Below, piece after piece: positions 1-8,067 of a DNA stretch of 64,000 bases. The first letter of the stretch is position 1. Each line of letters starts with the position of its first letter. The DNA is from Mucilaginibacter sp. 14171R-50. Lineage in GTDB: Bacteria > Bacteroidota > Bacteroidia > Sphingobacteriales > Sphingobacteriaceae. Under the pieces are notes generated by a model. It had not been told where the DNA came from. It did not search any database and saw only the letters and a list, made by a program, of their open reading frames with translations. The stretch lies in NCBI RefSeq assembly GCF_010093045.1, contig NZ_CP048115.1, forward strand, positions 4,092,001-4,156,000, given 5' to 3'. The position numbers and the translations under genes were made by a program.

Positions 1-389
1 ATATCGCCAACATCGTAAGTTCGCTGGTAAGGTTATCAGCCATAAAAATGGAACTGAAGGAATACAAAATGGCTATGCGCGACCTAAACGAAGCGTTAAA
101 ATGGAGCACTGTTAACAAAATGCCTGCTTTAGAAGCCGTTGTGCAGCAAAACTACGCCTACCTGTACAATCGCTTAAAGGATTATGAAAAAGGGGATATA
201 GCCGAAAAAAGGGCCTCAGAAATAGCAGCGCAGTTGCAGCGTGATGACGAATTGAAAGCTGTTACCATTACTTTTGATAACAGCCCTGTAAAAGATACTA
301 AGCCCGCCGCAACCAAAAAGAAAAAGGCAAATATTGTTGTTAAAAAATCTTCAAAGGCAGTTTCTGCCAAAAAACTGGCATCGTTATAA
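1..389 (+). CDS. C-terminal part of a TPR-like protein (5' end outside window)
   Basis: The frame is open from the first bases to the stop at 387-389, so the gene starts upstream; the ATG at 48 is internal. The visible part is helical, with the alternating small and large hydrophobic residues of tetratricopeptide repeats (for example the ALEAVVQQNYAYLYNRLKDY stretch). It ends in a Lys/Ala/Ser-rich basic tail of about 40 residues. TPR proteins mediate protein contacts; no partner can be named. A basic C-terminal tail may bind nucleic acid or an acidic surface, which is speculation. Confidence 0.6.
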   Translation, partial: IANIVSSLVRLSAIKMELKEYKMAMRDLNEALKWSTVNKMPALEAVVQQNYAYLYNRLKDYEKGDIAEKRASEIAAQLQRDDELKAVTITFDNSPVKDTKPAATKKKKANIVVKKSSKAVSAKKLASL

Positions 390-473
390 CCTCCCCTCGC
401 GTATCTTCATAAAATTGACATAGGGTTATATGTATTTAAACCATAGTGCGTTAATACTGTCAAAATCAGCGTT

Positions 474-1037
474 ATGAAGAAATATGTATCAGGTATTTTT
501 ATCGCGTTATCAGCTATGGCACTCAGTTCGTTTATATTAATAAGCCGTACTGACGAACATTCATTATTTAAACAGGAATTTTTAGATCTGATCAATCAAA
601 CCCGCGCTAAGGGCTGCAAATGTGGCGATACTTATTTCCCCCCGGCGCCGCCCATGGTTTGGAACAATGACCTGGAAGAAGCCGCCAAAGGCCACGCGCA
701 GGATATGGCCAGGCAAAATTACTTTAGCCACGAAAGTAAGGATGGCCGCACCATGAACACCCGTATTATTACTGCCGGGTATGTTTTTAAAGGCTGGAAA
801 AGCTTTATGATCGGCGAAAATATTGCCTTTGGGCAAAACAGCATACCCGAGGTAATGGCAGGCTGGTTTAAAAGCGAGGGCCATTGCCGTAACCTGATGA
901 ACCCCGGCTTTAAGGAAGTTGGCGTGGCCGAATATAATAAATACTGGGTACAGGATTTTGGCGGCCGGGAAGCGTTTAGCAAACAGCAACAGGAACTTAT
1001 AAAAAGCGGAAAATACCGTTTAATAGAGAAGAATTGA
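474..1037 (+). CDS. Secreted CAP-domain (SCP/YkwD-like) protein
   Basis: The protein has 187 residues with an N-terminal signal peptide or anchor (residues 1-23, MKKYVSGIF then a hydrophobic run). A CAP domain covers about residues 33-165: the helix with HAQDMA, then YFSHESKDG, then the GENIAFG and GHCRNLMNP signatures seen in bacterial YkwD-like CAP proteins. The conserved His and Glu residues of the CAP cavity are present. GCKC and GHC supply cysteines that could pair outside the cytoplasm. Bacterial CAP proteins are extracytoplasmic and their substrates are mostly unknown. The gene stands alone, with a repeat-rich gap on its 3' side. Confidence 0.85.
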   Translation: MKKYVSGIFIALSAMALSSFILISRTDEHSLFKQEFLDLINQTRAKGCKCGDTYFPPAPPMVWNNDLEEAAKGHAQDMARQNYFSHESKDGRTMNTRIITAGYVFKGWKSFMIGENIAFGQNSIPEVMAGWFKSEGHCRNLMNPGFKEVGVAEYNKYWVQDFGGREAFSKQQQELIKSGKYRLIEKN

Positions 1038-1151
1038 GTCTGGAGTCTAAAATCTGGAGTCTAAAGTCTTTAGTTCTAAGTCGTGGTATGATTTTCCTAC
1101 CTTCAACTTTGAACTTTCAACTTTCAACTTTCAACTTAAGACTTAGAACTA
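1038..1151. repeat. Intergenic microrepeat inside an inverted repeat
   Basis: Directly after the CAP gene come direct repeats of tctggagtctaaa, then four to five TTCAACT-type 7-mers (1101-1137). They are enclosed by a perfect 12-bp inverted repeat, TAGTTCTAAGTC at 1071-1082 and its complement at 1140-1151. The right arm overlaps the 3' end of the next gene. Confidence 0.8.
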
Positions 1152-1378
1152 TGCTTCTCAGGCTTTGGCCCGCGCAGGTGTAATACCAGTCCGTTCAAAA
1201 AATTGCGCAATAGCTGATCTTTACAGGGCTGAAAATTTGGGTGATCTTCACTGCGGAAGATGGCGCTCAATTCGGTTTTGGTGGTCCGGAAGTTGGCCAG
1301 TTTTAATATCTCGATGATCTCATCATCACGCAGCTGTAAAGCCACGCGAAGCTTTTTCATGATATCGTTATTGCTCAT
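1136..1378 (-). CDS. DUF1456 (YehS-like) protein, single repeat unit
   Basis: The protein has 80 residues. The NNDIMKKLRVAL, LRNFLNGL and HPNFQPCKDQ segments match one unit of the DUF1456/YehS domain. E. coli YehS has two tandem units in about 156 residues; this protein has one followed by a short basic tail. The biochemical role of the family is not known; a small helical nucleic-acid or protein-binding fold is possible. The start is an ATG with no better alternative. The last codons lie in the repeat arm at 1136-1151, so the tail was probably shaped by that repeat. Confidence 0.75.
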   Translation of the reverse strand: MSNNDIMKKLRVALQLRDDEIIEILKLANFRTTKTELSAIFRSEDHPNFQPCKDQLLRNFLNGLVLHLRGPKPEKHSSKS

Positions 1379-1401
1379 ACTGCAAATATAAATATAGTTT
1401 A

Positions 1402-2088
1402 TTAGTTATCCGCCCAGCCCATTAGCTGCATTACGCGTTTAAATTCGTTTTGCACGGATGCCTGTATAGTTATTTCTTGCCCCGTAACCGGATGATCAAA
1501 CGTTAATTGCCGCGCGTGCAGCAGCATGGTTTCCATCTCCCAGGTCTCTTTAAAAAATTTATTTTGCTTATTACAGCCATGCGTGCGGTCGCCAATAATG
1601 GGGTGAAATATATGCGCGAAGTGTTTACGCAGCTGGTGCATGCGCCCTGTTTCCGGCGATGCTTCTATGATTGAGTATCTCGAGGTGGGGTGCGCGCCAA
1701 ACGGTACATCCAGTTCGGCCCTGTTCAGGGTAACATAACGGGTCAATGCATCCTGTAGCGTGCCGTTCTCTTTACGCAAGGGATAGTCTATCTCTGCGGC
1801 ATCCGGGGTATAACCCCGCAATATCGCCAGGTATTTCTTTTTCACCCGATTTTCCATAAACGCCTGCTGCATGGCTATCTCGGCAGGCTTATCAAACGCG
1901 AATAGCAACACCCCGCCTGTCTTCCTGTCTATCCTGTGCACGGGGTTTACCTTTCTGCCGGTCTGGTCGCGCAGCAACTGCAACGCAAACTCTTCGGCAT
2001 CTGCAGCTATTGATGAGCGATGTACCAGCAAACCATGAGGCTTGTTTATGGCTATAAGATGTTCGTCCTGGTAAATAATTTCAAGCAT
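1402..2088 (-). CDS. truC: RluA-family pseudouridine synthase, TruC-like
   Basis: The protein has 228 residues, all of it the RluA-type catalytic domain with no S4 domain. The catalytic motif is HRIDRKTGG at 51-59, with Asp54 as the nucleophile expected for the family. INKPHGLLVH near the N-terminus and GRMHQLRKHFAH near residue 170 are the other family blocks. The short length and the lack of S4 fit TruC (tRNA U65 in E. coli) better than RluC or RluD. The target base in this organism is inferred from similarity only. It is 24 bp downstream of the DUF1456 start and could share its transcript. Confidence 0.85.
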   Translation of the reverse strand: MLEIIYQDEHLIAINKPHGLLVHRSSIAADAEEFALQLLRDQTGRKVNPVHRIDRKTGGVLLFAFDKPAEIAMQQAFMENRVKKKYLAILRGYTPDAAEIDYPLRKENGTLQDALTRYVTLNRAELDVPFGAHPTSRYSIIEASPETGRMHQLRKHFAHIFHPIIGDRTHGCNKQNKFFKETWEMETMLLHARQLTFDHPVTGQEITIQASVQNEFKRVMQLMGWADN

Positions 2089-2262
2089 GTATGGGGCTAT
2101 TTTCCATGTTCATTTCTTCAAAATTTCCGTGAACGTCGGTTTATTTTATTGATCGCTGTTTACCAGTCAATTACATCTATTACTATAAAGTTTCTCTTTA
2201 GCTGGTACCAAAATATCCAAATTTGCAACACGCTGATTATCAAATGTTCATGAATGTTCACG

Positions 2263-2289
2263 GTGTTCACGTGCGCCGAACGTGAACAC
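2263..2289. other. Perfect 10-bp hairpin after the YycJ-like gene
   Basis: GTGTTCACGT at 2263-2272 and its complement at 2280-2289 enclose a 7-nt loop. It begins 8 bp past the stop of the minus-strand gene at 2297. There is no U-tract, so it may act as an RNA 3'-end stabiliser or protein site rather than an intrinsic terminator. Further GTTCA(C/T) words lie just upstream (2245-2260). Confidence 0.5.
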
Positions 2290-2296
2290 TTGCTTT

Positions 2297-3130
2297 TCAG
2301 CTTATAGCGAACTGAAATTGCCCGGTGATTTGGTTAAGTATGTTACTTTCGCCGGCTGCAACGGGCAGGGGATCTATTACAAAAACAGGGCTTTCCTCGT
2401 AGCGCGAAGCAACGCTTACATGTGTGTCGCCGGCATGGGCTGCAAACATTTGCTGCGCCAATACGGGGCAGTTGTTATCCTTTGACAAATGTGCCAGCAA
2501 AACATGGCTCATGTACGGGGGCTTATGTTCCCTGAACACATCCAACGCTTGTTTATTTGATAAGTGCCCCTTACCCCCGCGGATGCGCCGCTTTAAAAAG
2601 AAGGGGTACCTGCCCTGCTCCATCATATCCTCGTCGTAATTAGCTTCCAGGAACACCGCATGGCATTGCGCAAAATGGCGGATCAAATGCTCGCATGGGG
2701 CGCCGATATCGGTAAATACGCCTATGCGGGTATTGCCATCGCTTATCATAAAGCTGTGCGGTTCGGCAGCGTCATGATGTTTGGGAAAGGGCATTACCTC
2801 CAGGCTGCCCACCCTAACCGGCTGGTACGATCGAAGGCTGATGCAAAGCTCTTTAGGCACATCGCCGCAATGATGTACCGTGCCATCGGTAACATAAACG
2901 GGCAGGCGGTATTTCTTCGCCAATACAGCCAGGCCCTTAATATGGTCGCTATGTTCGTGCGAAATGAAAATGGCTTTAACTTTTTGAATGGAAAGCCCCA
3001 GGCGGGCCATGCGCTTTTCAGTCTCTCGGCAGGATATGCCGGCGTCAACCAGTACTGCTTCGTGCTGGTTACCAACGTAATAGCAATTGCCGTTACTCCC
3101 CGAATTCAATGACGCTATAAAAACCGGCAT
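2297..3130 (-). CDS. MBL-fold metallo-hydrolase, YycJ/WalJ type
   Basis: The protein has 277 residues with a metallo-beta-lactamase fold. The N-terminus SLNSGSNGNCYYV is the YycJ signature, and the zinc motif HEHSDH sits at 58-63. Later metal-ligand blocks are PKHHDAAEP, FLEANYD and LLAHLSKDN. YycJ/WalJ proteins are thought to be 5'-3' exonucleases linked to replication and the WalKR regulon in Firmicutes; in Bacteroidetes the role is inferred. There is no signal peptide, so it is cytoplasmic. It is divergent from the DAC-domain gene across 173 bp. Confidence 0.85.
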   Translation of the reverse strand: MPVFIASLNSGSNGNCYYVGNQHEAVLVDAGISCRETEKRMARLGLSIQKVKAIFISHEHSDHIKGLAVLAKKYRLPVYVTDGTVHHCGDVPKELCISLRSYQPVRVGSLEVMPFPKHHDAAEPHSFMISDGNTRIGVFTDIGAPCEHLIRHFAQCHAVFLEANYDEDMMEQGRYPFFLKRRIRGGKGHLSNKQALDVFREHKPPYMSHVLLAHLSKDNNCPVLAQQMFAAHAGDTHVSVASRYEESPVFVIDPLPVAAGESNILNQITGQFQFAIS

Positions 3131-3303
3131 ACCTTACAAAGTAAAACATTTAAGGCTAATACTAAAAGCTTTAGCGAGGATAATTTTCAACATCCAATTA
3201 CCGTGATGGTGAGCCTGCCGGACCGCACCGCAACAACTTACAAAACCATAACACTAATGCCCGCGGATATTAACTATAATTGTATTGAAAAACGCTTGTA
3301 CGT

Positions 3304-4446
3304 ATGCTATCAGAACCCACCTACCTGCCGGCCCGAATGGTTGCACCCGAAATTGAGGCCCACTTTAAAAAGCACCAGTTAGCGGCGCAAAGTTTACAGG
3401 ATACCAATATCGCAACGGCGCCCCAGGCGCATATTATTGAGGCGGTAATAGACTCGGCGTTTTGGGCCAGCATGCGCCGCGAGGAAGGGCGGTCGCCTAT
3501 CATCTCGCTGGCATTGCTGCAGCCATCACAATCGCAAAAACCATTAATATTTGGGCAAAAGCTTAGGCTTACCACCCAGAATCTTATTAAGCTTGCCCCC
3601 GCGGTTGAACAGCCAGGCATACACTTAGGGGTTTGGCCCGATGGCGACGACCTTTTTATTTGGGGCACTACACACAGCATACCGGCGATATGTTTTGTTT
3701 TAGAAGTAGTAGAACCGGGCCTGCTGGTAATAAAGCACCGCCGCGTTGACGGGTTTGGCAAATTTGTGAACGTAGCCGTTTTACAGGGCGACCAGATCAA
3801 AGTTTTGGACGAGGCAACTATGGGGGTGGCTGATTGCCCGGCACTGATCACTTCACTTGAAAACATGCCCCTGCCAACATACATGGGCGAATCATTTAAC
3901 GTGTTGGTGCAGTTGGCGGCATCCATGCGCCTGCACAAGCGGGGCGGCCTGGTGCTTATTGTACCCGCAGGTACAACGGCATGGAAAGATTCGATTGTGC
4001 AGCCCGTTAAATATCCTGTGAAACCGCCTTACAGCGCTATTGCCGAATTGCTGAAACTGACCGAGCACGAACAAAAAAAACTGGAATGGCAGGAATCGTT
4101 ACTGGAAGCTATTGACCTGATAGGCGGTTTTACCGCTGTTGACGGTGCTACTATCATAACCGATAAGTATGATCTGCTGGCTTTCGGCGCCAAAGCTGCA
4201 CGCTCGGTAAAAAGCACACCGGTAGGCGAAATTGTGATGACCGAACCCGTAGCCGGCGGCAAGGCTATAAAGATACACCCCGCCCAAAATGGCGGCTCCC
4301 GCCATTTGGCCGCGGCACAATTTGTTAACGATCAGCATGACGCGGTAGCCCTTGTGGCATCACAAGATGGTCAATTTACCGTGTTTGCATGGTCGGTAGA
4401 GGTAAACATGGTGCACGCTCACCGTATAGATGTTTTATTGTTGTAA
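3304..4446 (+). CDS. DisA_N (DAC) domain protein with N-terminal DACNV-like sensor region
   Basis: The protein has 380 residues. The C-terminal 150 resemble the diadenylate cyclase domain: D280-G281-A282-T283 (the DGA motif), then GGSRHLAAAQF at 330-340 in the place of the GTRHRTA motif, then the VALVASQDGQFTVF strand pair. The N-terminal 230 residues resemble the putative sensor region DACNV that precedes DAC domains in some bacteria. An active enzyme would condense two ATP into c-di-AMP. The third residue of RHR is Leu335 here, so activity cannot be assumed. No transmembrane helix is seen. The GNAT gene at 4447 converges with no gap. Family assignment is fairly sure, activity is not. Confidence 0.7.
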   Translation: MLSEPTYLPARMVAPEIEAHFKKHQLAAQSLQDTNIATAPQAHIIEAVIDSAFWASMRREEGRSPIISLALLQPSQSQKPLIFGQKLRLTTQNLIKLAPAVEQPGIHLGVWPDGDDLFIWGTTHSIPAICFVLEVVEPGLLVIKHRRVDGFGKFVNVAVLQGDQIKVLDEATMGVADCPALITSLENMPLPTYMGESFNVLVQLAASMRLHKRGGLVLIVPAGTTAWKDSIVQPVKYPVKPPYSAIAELLKLTEHEQKKLEWQESLLEAIDLIGGFTAVDGATIITDKYDLLAFGAKAARSVKSTPVGEIVMTEPVAGGKAIKIHPAQNGGSRHLAAAQFVNDQHDAVALVASQDGQFTVFAWSVEVNMVHAHRIDVLLL

Positions 4447-4731
4447 TTAAGCCAAAAGCCTGTTCCACTCGGGGTGGCGCTTTAAAAACGCCTTGACATA
4501 AGCGCATAAAGGCACCAGTTTCATATCTCTTTGCTCAATGTAGGTCAGCACCTTTTCTACCATAACCCCTGCAATACCACGGCCCTCCAGTTCTTCAGGC
4601 ACTTCCGTGTGTATGAGGTATATCCTGTTATCCCTGGTTTTGTAATCGATAAATGAACGATGACCATCAACAAAAAACTCAAAGTTGTGTATGGCTTCGT
4701 TATCGATGATATCGTTATCAGCATAGTTCAT
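4447..4731 (-). CDS. Small GNAT-like acetyltransferase (YidJ / Acetyltransf_CG type)
   Basis: The protein has 94 residues, near the usual 90-100 for this compact class. It starts with the HNFEFFVDG strand and contains the acetyl-CoA loop as EELEGRGIAGVMVEKVL (about 51-67), followed by the KLVPLCAYVKAFLKRHPEW end typical of the family. These proteins bind acetyl-CoA but their substrates are unknown. It ends directly against the DAC gene, tail to tail; its stop codon begins one base after that gene's stop. It lies downstream of fabF (31 bp) on the same strand and may be co-transcribed. Confidence 0.85.
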   Translation of the reverse strand: MNYADNDIIDNEAIHNFEFFVDGHRSFIDYKTRDNRIYLIHTEVPEELEGRGIAGVMVEKVLTYIEQRDMKLVPLCAYVKAFLKRHPEWNRLLA

Positions 4732-4761
4732 ATTACTGCATTTTTTTTCCCAAGGATTTCC

Positions 4762-6000
4762 TTACACCTTTTTAAAAACGGCGATACCATTATGCCCGCC
4801 AAAGCCAAACGTGTTGCTTAACGAAGCATTAACTTTTTTGTTGATGGCATCCTTTATCACAATGTGCAAATTATCGGGTACTGCGGGGTCGATAGTATGC
4901 GTGTTGATGGTGGGCGGAATGATACCGTCTGTAATGGTTTTTATAGCAATGATAGATTCTACAGCACCCGCCGCGCCCAGTAAGTGACCTGTCATGGATT
5001 TGGTTGCGCTCACCGACAGATCTTTATTATTACCAAAAACCGCGTTTATGGCTGTGGCTTCGCTCAGGTCGCCTACTGATGTTGAGGTGGCGTGGGCGTT
5101 CACGTAAGTTACGTCATCGGCATTTAAACCGCCGTCCTGTAAGGCCAGTTTCATTCCTTGTATGGCGCCTTTGCCTTCGGGGTGTGTGGCAGTGATGTGA
5201 TAAGCGTCAGATGTCATGGCAGCACCGGCAATTTCGGCGTAGATGTGCGCGCCGCGGGCAACCGCATGCTCGTATTCTTCAAAAACCAAAACACCTGCCC
5301 CCTCACCCATTACAAATCCGTCGCGCTCCACATCAAACGGCCGCGAAGCAGTTTCGGGCGACTGGTTACGGGTTGAAAGCGCTTTTAAAGCGTTGTACCC
5401 ACCTATAGAAGCCTCGCTGATGGGAGCATCTGCTCCGCCGGTTATAATAATTTTGGCCTTTCCCCAGCGAATGTAATTCAGCGCGTCCATAATAGCTGTA
5501 TTGGAAGAAGCACAGGCCGAAACGGCCGAGAAATTCACGCCCATAAAACCATATTTAATGGATATGATACCCGCGGCCATGTTGATCAGCGTTTTTGGTA
5601 TAAAAAATGGGTTAAAGTGCGGCATAAAGCCATTTGCAGCATATTCCCTTACTTGCTGTTCAAAGGTTTCGAACCCGCCCTGTGCTGATCCTAAAACAAC
5701 CCCCACGTCAAACGGCGACATCTTATCCAACTCAAAACCCGAATCTTCGATTGCTTCCCTGGCAGCTATCAGCGCATATTGCGTGTAAAGGTCGCTGCGT
5801 TTTATTTCGTTACGGTCCAGATGGTCGGCAGGGTTAAAATCCTTAATCTCGGCGGCAAAATGGGTTTTAAAATTTTCGGCGTTAAAACGGGTTATGTCAG
5901 CAGCATTACTGCGGCCGTTTACAATATTCGCCCAAAAGCTTTTAAGATCATTTCCGGCCGGCGATAAAACCCCCATGCCTGTAATAACAACTCTTTTCAT
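4762..6000 (-). CDS. fabF: Beta-ketoacyl-ACP synthase II
   Basis: The protein has 412 residues, full length for KAS II. The catalytic triad is visible: Cys163 in SACASSN, His303 in NAHATST and His339 in SMTGHLLGAAG. The glycine-rich C-terminal SNTFGFGGHNG is the family end. It condenses malonyl-ACP with acyl-ACP in fatty-acid elongation in the cytoplasm. It is not next to acpP as the housekeeping copy usually is, so it could be a second KAS for a special acyl chain. A consensus -7 box lies about 64 bp upstream. Confidence 0.93.
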   Translation of the reverse strand: MKRVVITGMGVLSPAGNDLKSFWANIVNGRSNAADITRFNAENFKTHFAAEIKDFNPADHLDRNEIKRSDLYTQYALIAAREAIEDSGFELDKMSPFDVGVVLGSAQGGFETFEQQVREYAANGFMPHFNPFFIPKTLINMAAGIISIKYGFMGVNFSAVSACASSNTAIMDALNYIRWGKAKIIITGGADAPISEASIGGYNALKALSTRNQSPETASRPFDVERDGFVMGEGAGVLVFEEYEHAVARGAHIYAEIAGAAMTSDAYHITATHPEGKGAIQGMKLALQDGGLNADDVTYVNAHATSTSVGDLSEATAINAVFGNNKDLSVSATKSMTGHLLGAAGAVESIIAIKTITDGIIPPTINTHTIDPAVPDNLHIVIKDAINKKVNASLSNTFGFGGHNGIAVFKKV

Positions 6001-6063
6001 GTTTTATACACTGCTAAAAACCGGCCAAAGTTTATAATGCCCGGGTTGCTGCAATTGTGGCCG

Positions 6064-6096
6064 CAAATGTAAACAAGTATGTGCTTAAAAAAGCAA
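6064..6096 (-). promoter_or_regulatory. Promoter of fabF
   Basis: On the minus strand TACATTTG (6071-6064) matches TAnnTTTG exactly, and a TTG (6096-6094) lies 22 bp upstream as a -33 element. The predicted leader is about 60 nt. Confidence 0.5.
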
Positions 6097-6176
6097 CTGA
6101 CGGGTAAACTTTTAAGCGCCGTTAAACCTGTATTGGTAAAATAGTAAATTGCGCCTTTATTAATTAACACAGCAAC

Positions 6177-6431
6177 ATGCAAGACCCGTTTGACATATTG
6201 GTAAATGGAATAGTTTACTCTGTTTTCCCCGAAGAAGATAACGTTTACACCATATTTAAAGCCGGTAACGAGTTTGGTAAAATTGAAAAAGATACCGACA
6301 ACGTTTGGCTTATGTTACATCCGGAGACTGAAACACCGATGTTTAATAATAATGCCGAGGTTGATGCCATTGGCCAGGCTATAAATAATTATGTGCCCGA
6401 GGAAGAGGACGATGACGATGATTTTGAATAA
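6177..6431 (+). CDS. Small acidic protein of unknown function
   Basis: The protein has 84 residues and I do not recognise its family. It begins QDPFDILVNGIVYSVF, a likely beta hairpin, and ends in a strongly acidic tail (EEEDDDDDFE). There is no signal peptide or membrane segment, so it should be cytoplasmic and soluble. The codon use resembles its neighbours and the ATG follows an A-rich leader. It is divergent from fabF and 37 bp upstream of the NIPSNAP gene, so the two may be co-transcribed. Confidence 0.65.
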   Translation: MQDPFDILVNGIVYSVFPEEDNVYTIFKAGNEFGKIEKDTDNVWLMLHPETETPMFNNNAEVDAIGQAINNYVPEEEDDDDDFE

Positions 6432-6468
6432 ATAATATCCCTATATTAGGCACATCAATTTTTAAATA

Positions 6469-7272
6469 ATGAAAAGACGCTCATTCGTAAAAGGCTCGTT
6501 AATAAGTGGCGCGGCTGCGGCAATCGCCCCTGTAGCCGCCGTGGCACAGTCAAAACCCTTAAAGGACAAGATACCGTACATAGAACACTATGAGCTAAGG
6601 GTTTATACCTTTAAAGACGAGCGCCAGCAAAAAATAACGGAAGACTTTTACCGGGAGGTTTTTGTGCCGATGATGCAACAGAAAAGATACGAGACCGTAG
6701 GCGTTTTTACCGAGCTGAATCCGGCAGGCCAAACAAAGCTTTACGTGCTGATTCCCTTTAACACGTATGTACACGCCGAAGGGCTGTATTATTTTTTGGA
6801 AGATAACAAAGATTATTGGGCACGCGGCGCTGCTTATTTGAATGCCCCTGCCGATAACCCTGCCTTTGAGCACCTGGAAACATCGATGCTGAAAGCGTTC
6901 AAGCATATGCCGTCAAAACAGATCCCTGCGCGTGAGAAACGTATTTTTGAATTGCGCCAGTATAAAAGCGCCAGCGAAGCCGCCGGTAAAAAGAAAATTG
7001 AAATGTTTAACGATAAAGGCGAAATAGATATTTTTAAGCGCCTGGGCTTTAAACCGGTGTTTTTTGGCGAAACGATTATTGGCAACGACAGGCCCAACCT
7101 AACCTACATGGTTACTTTTAAAGATATGGAAGATAAAGCGGCTCACTGGAAAGCTTTTGGCGGCGACCCTGAATGGAAAAAAATAAGCGCCGTACCGGAA
7201 TATGCCGATGCCTTACTGGTATCAAAAATAACATCGACCATGTTGGTACCTACCGATTACTCAGGAATATAG
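6469..7272 (+). CDS. NIPSNAP-family protein with Tat-type signal
   Basis: The protein has 267 residues. Residues 1-27 (KRRSFVKGSLISG then an Ala-rich core ending AVAQ) look like a twin-arginine signal peptide, so it should be exported folded. Two NIPSNAP-type ferredoxin-like domains follow: YELRVYTFKDERQQ near 41 and RIFELRQYKSASE near 153. The family is related to dimeric alpha-beta barrels and its reactions are mostly unknown. In Bacteroidetes such genes often sit near sugar catabolism, but no such partner is adjacent here. Confidence 0.85.
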   Translation: MKRRSFVKGSLISGAAAAIAPVAAVAQSKPLKDKIPYIEHYELRVYTFKDERQQKITEDFYREVFVPMMQQKRYETVGVFTELNPAGQTKLYVLIPFNTYVHAEGLYYFLEDNKDYWARGAAYLNAPADNPAFEHLETSMLKAFKHMPSKQIPAREKRIFELRQYKSASEAAGKKKIEMFNDKGEIDIFKRLGFKPVFFGETIIGNDRPNLTYMVTFKDMEDKAAHWKAFGGDPEWKKISAVPEYADALLVSKITSTMLVPTDYSGI

Positions 7273-7277
7273 AAGCG

Positions 7278-7961
7278 TTATTTTTTAATATTAAGTACAT
7301 ATCCAAACATGGGGCTGCGGGTTTCAAAGCCTACCCGCTCGTATACGCTTATGGCCGCTTTATTACTTGCCAACACATGCAAAAACGGCGTACCTCTTAC
7401 TTGTAAAACCTTTTTCACCTGCTCATTCAATAATGTGCCGGCGTACCCCCTGCCCAGGTAATCGGGATGGGTGCATACAGCGCTAAGTTCGATGTAGGGG
7501 GATGGCTGGAGGCGCTGCCCTGCCATTGATACCAGCTTTCCATCTTCAAAAATACCGGTGTAGTTTCCAAACTCGATAGTACGCTCCAAAAATGGCCCGG
7601 GTTTGGTAAGTTCTGTCAGTTCCAACATTTGGGGTATGTGGCTTTCATCCAACTCAGTTACCGGTTGGGGTGCGGCGGCTATCGGCATGCCCCCTTTATA
7701 TACCATTTGCTGCATTTCAAACTCGTGTATAACCTCAAATTTCCCAGGAATATTTAATTTTACGGGTGTAAATATTACCAAGGGGCTTACCTGCGGATCA
7801 AACGCACTAAGTGCCTTAAAATCGGCTGAGCTATTATTCTCCATCCCGGCAAACGGCGCTACATCACGTCGAAAATGAACTGCCCGGGATCCGTCTGCTG
7901 AAAGTTTTTTGTTTCCTGTTTTGAGTGCGTTGTAAATAGGGTTGTCTAAAATGTGTGCCAT
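7278..7961 (-). CDS. GNAT acetyltransferase, FR47-like
   Basis: The protein has 227 residues from the ATG at 7961; a TTG seven codons upstream is possible but less likely. The C-terminal half is a GNAT domain: the strand ELSAVCTHPDYLGRGYAGTLL holds the acetyl-CoA loop (GRGYAG), then FLHVLASNKAAISVYERVGF is the C-terminal alpha-beta pair. The N-terminal half, with a Pro-rich segment, is typical of FR47-like proteins. Its acceptor substrate is unknown. It converges with the NIPSNAP gene with only 5 bp between the stops. Confidence 0.82.
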   Translation of the reverse strand: MAHILDNPIYNALKTGNKKLSADGSRAVHFRRDVAPFAGMENNSSADFKALSAFDPQVSPLVIFTPVKLNIPGKFEVIHEFEMQQMVYKGGMPIAAAPQPVTELDESHIPQMLELTELTKPGPFLERTIEFGNYTGIFEDGKLVSMAGQRLQPSPYIELSAVCTHPDYLGRGYAGTLLNEQVKKVLQVRGTPFLHVLASNKAAISVYERVGFETRSPMFGYVLNIKK

Positions 7962-8067
7962 GTGGTAGTACTGAGCAGGCAAACTTAAATGATTAGCCGT
8001 TACTCGTTATCATTTTTTAGTAATCTTAAAAAAATTCCCGCAAACCTAAGGCCGCTATATTACAGGC

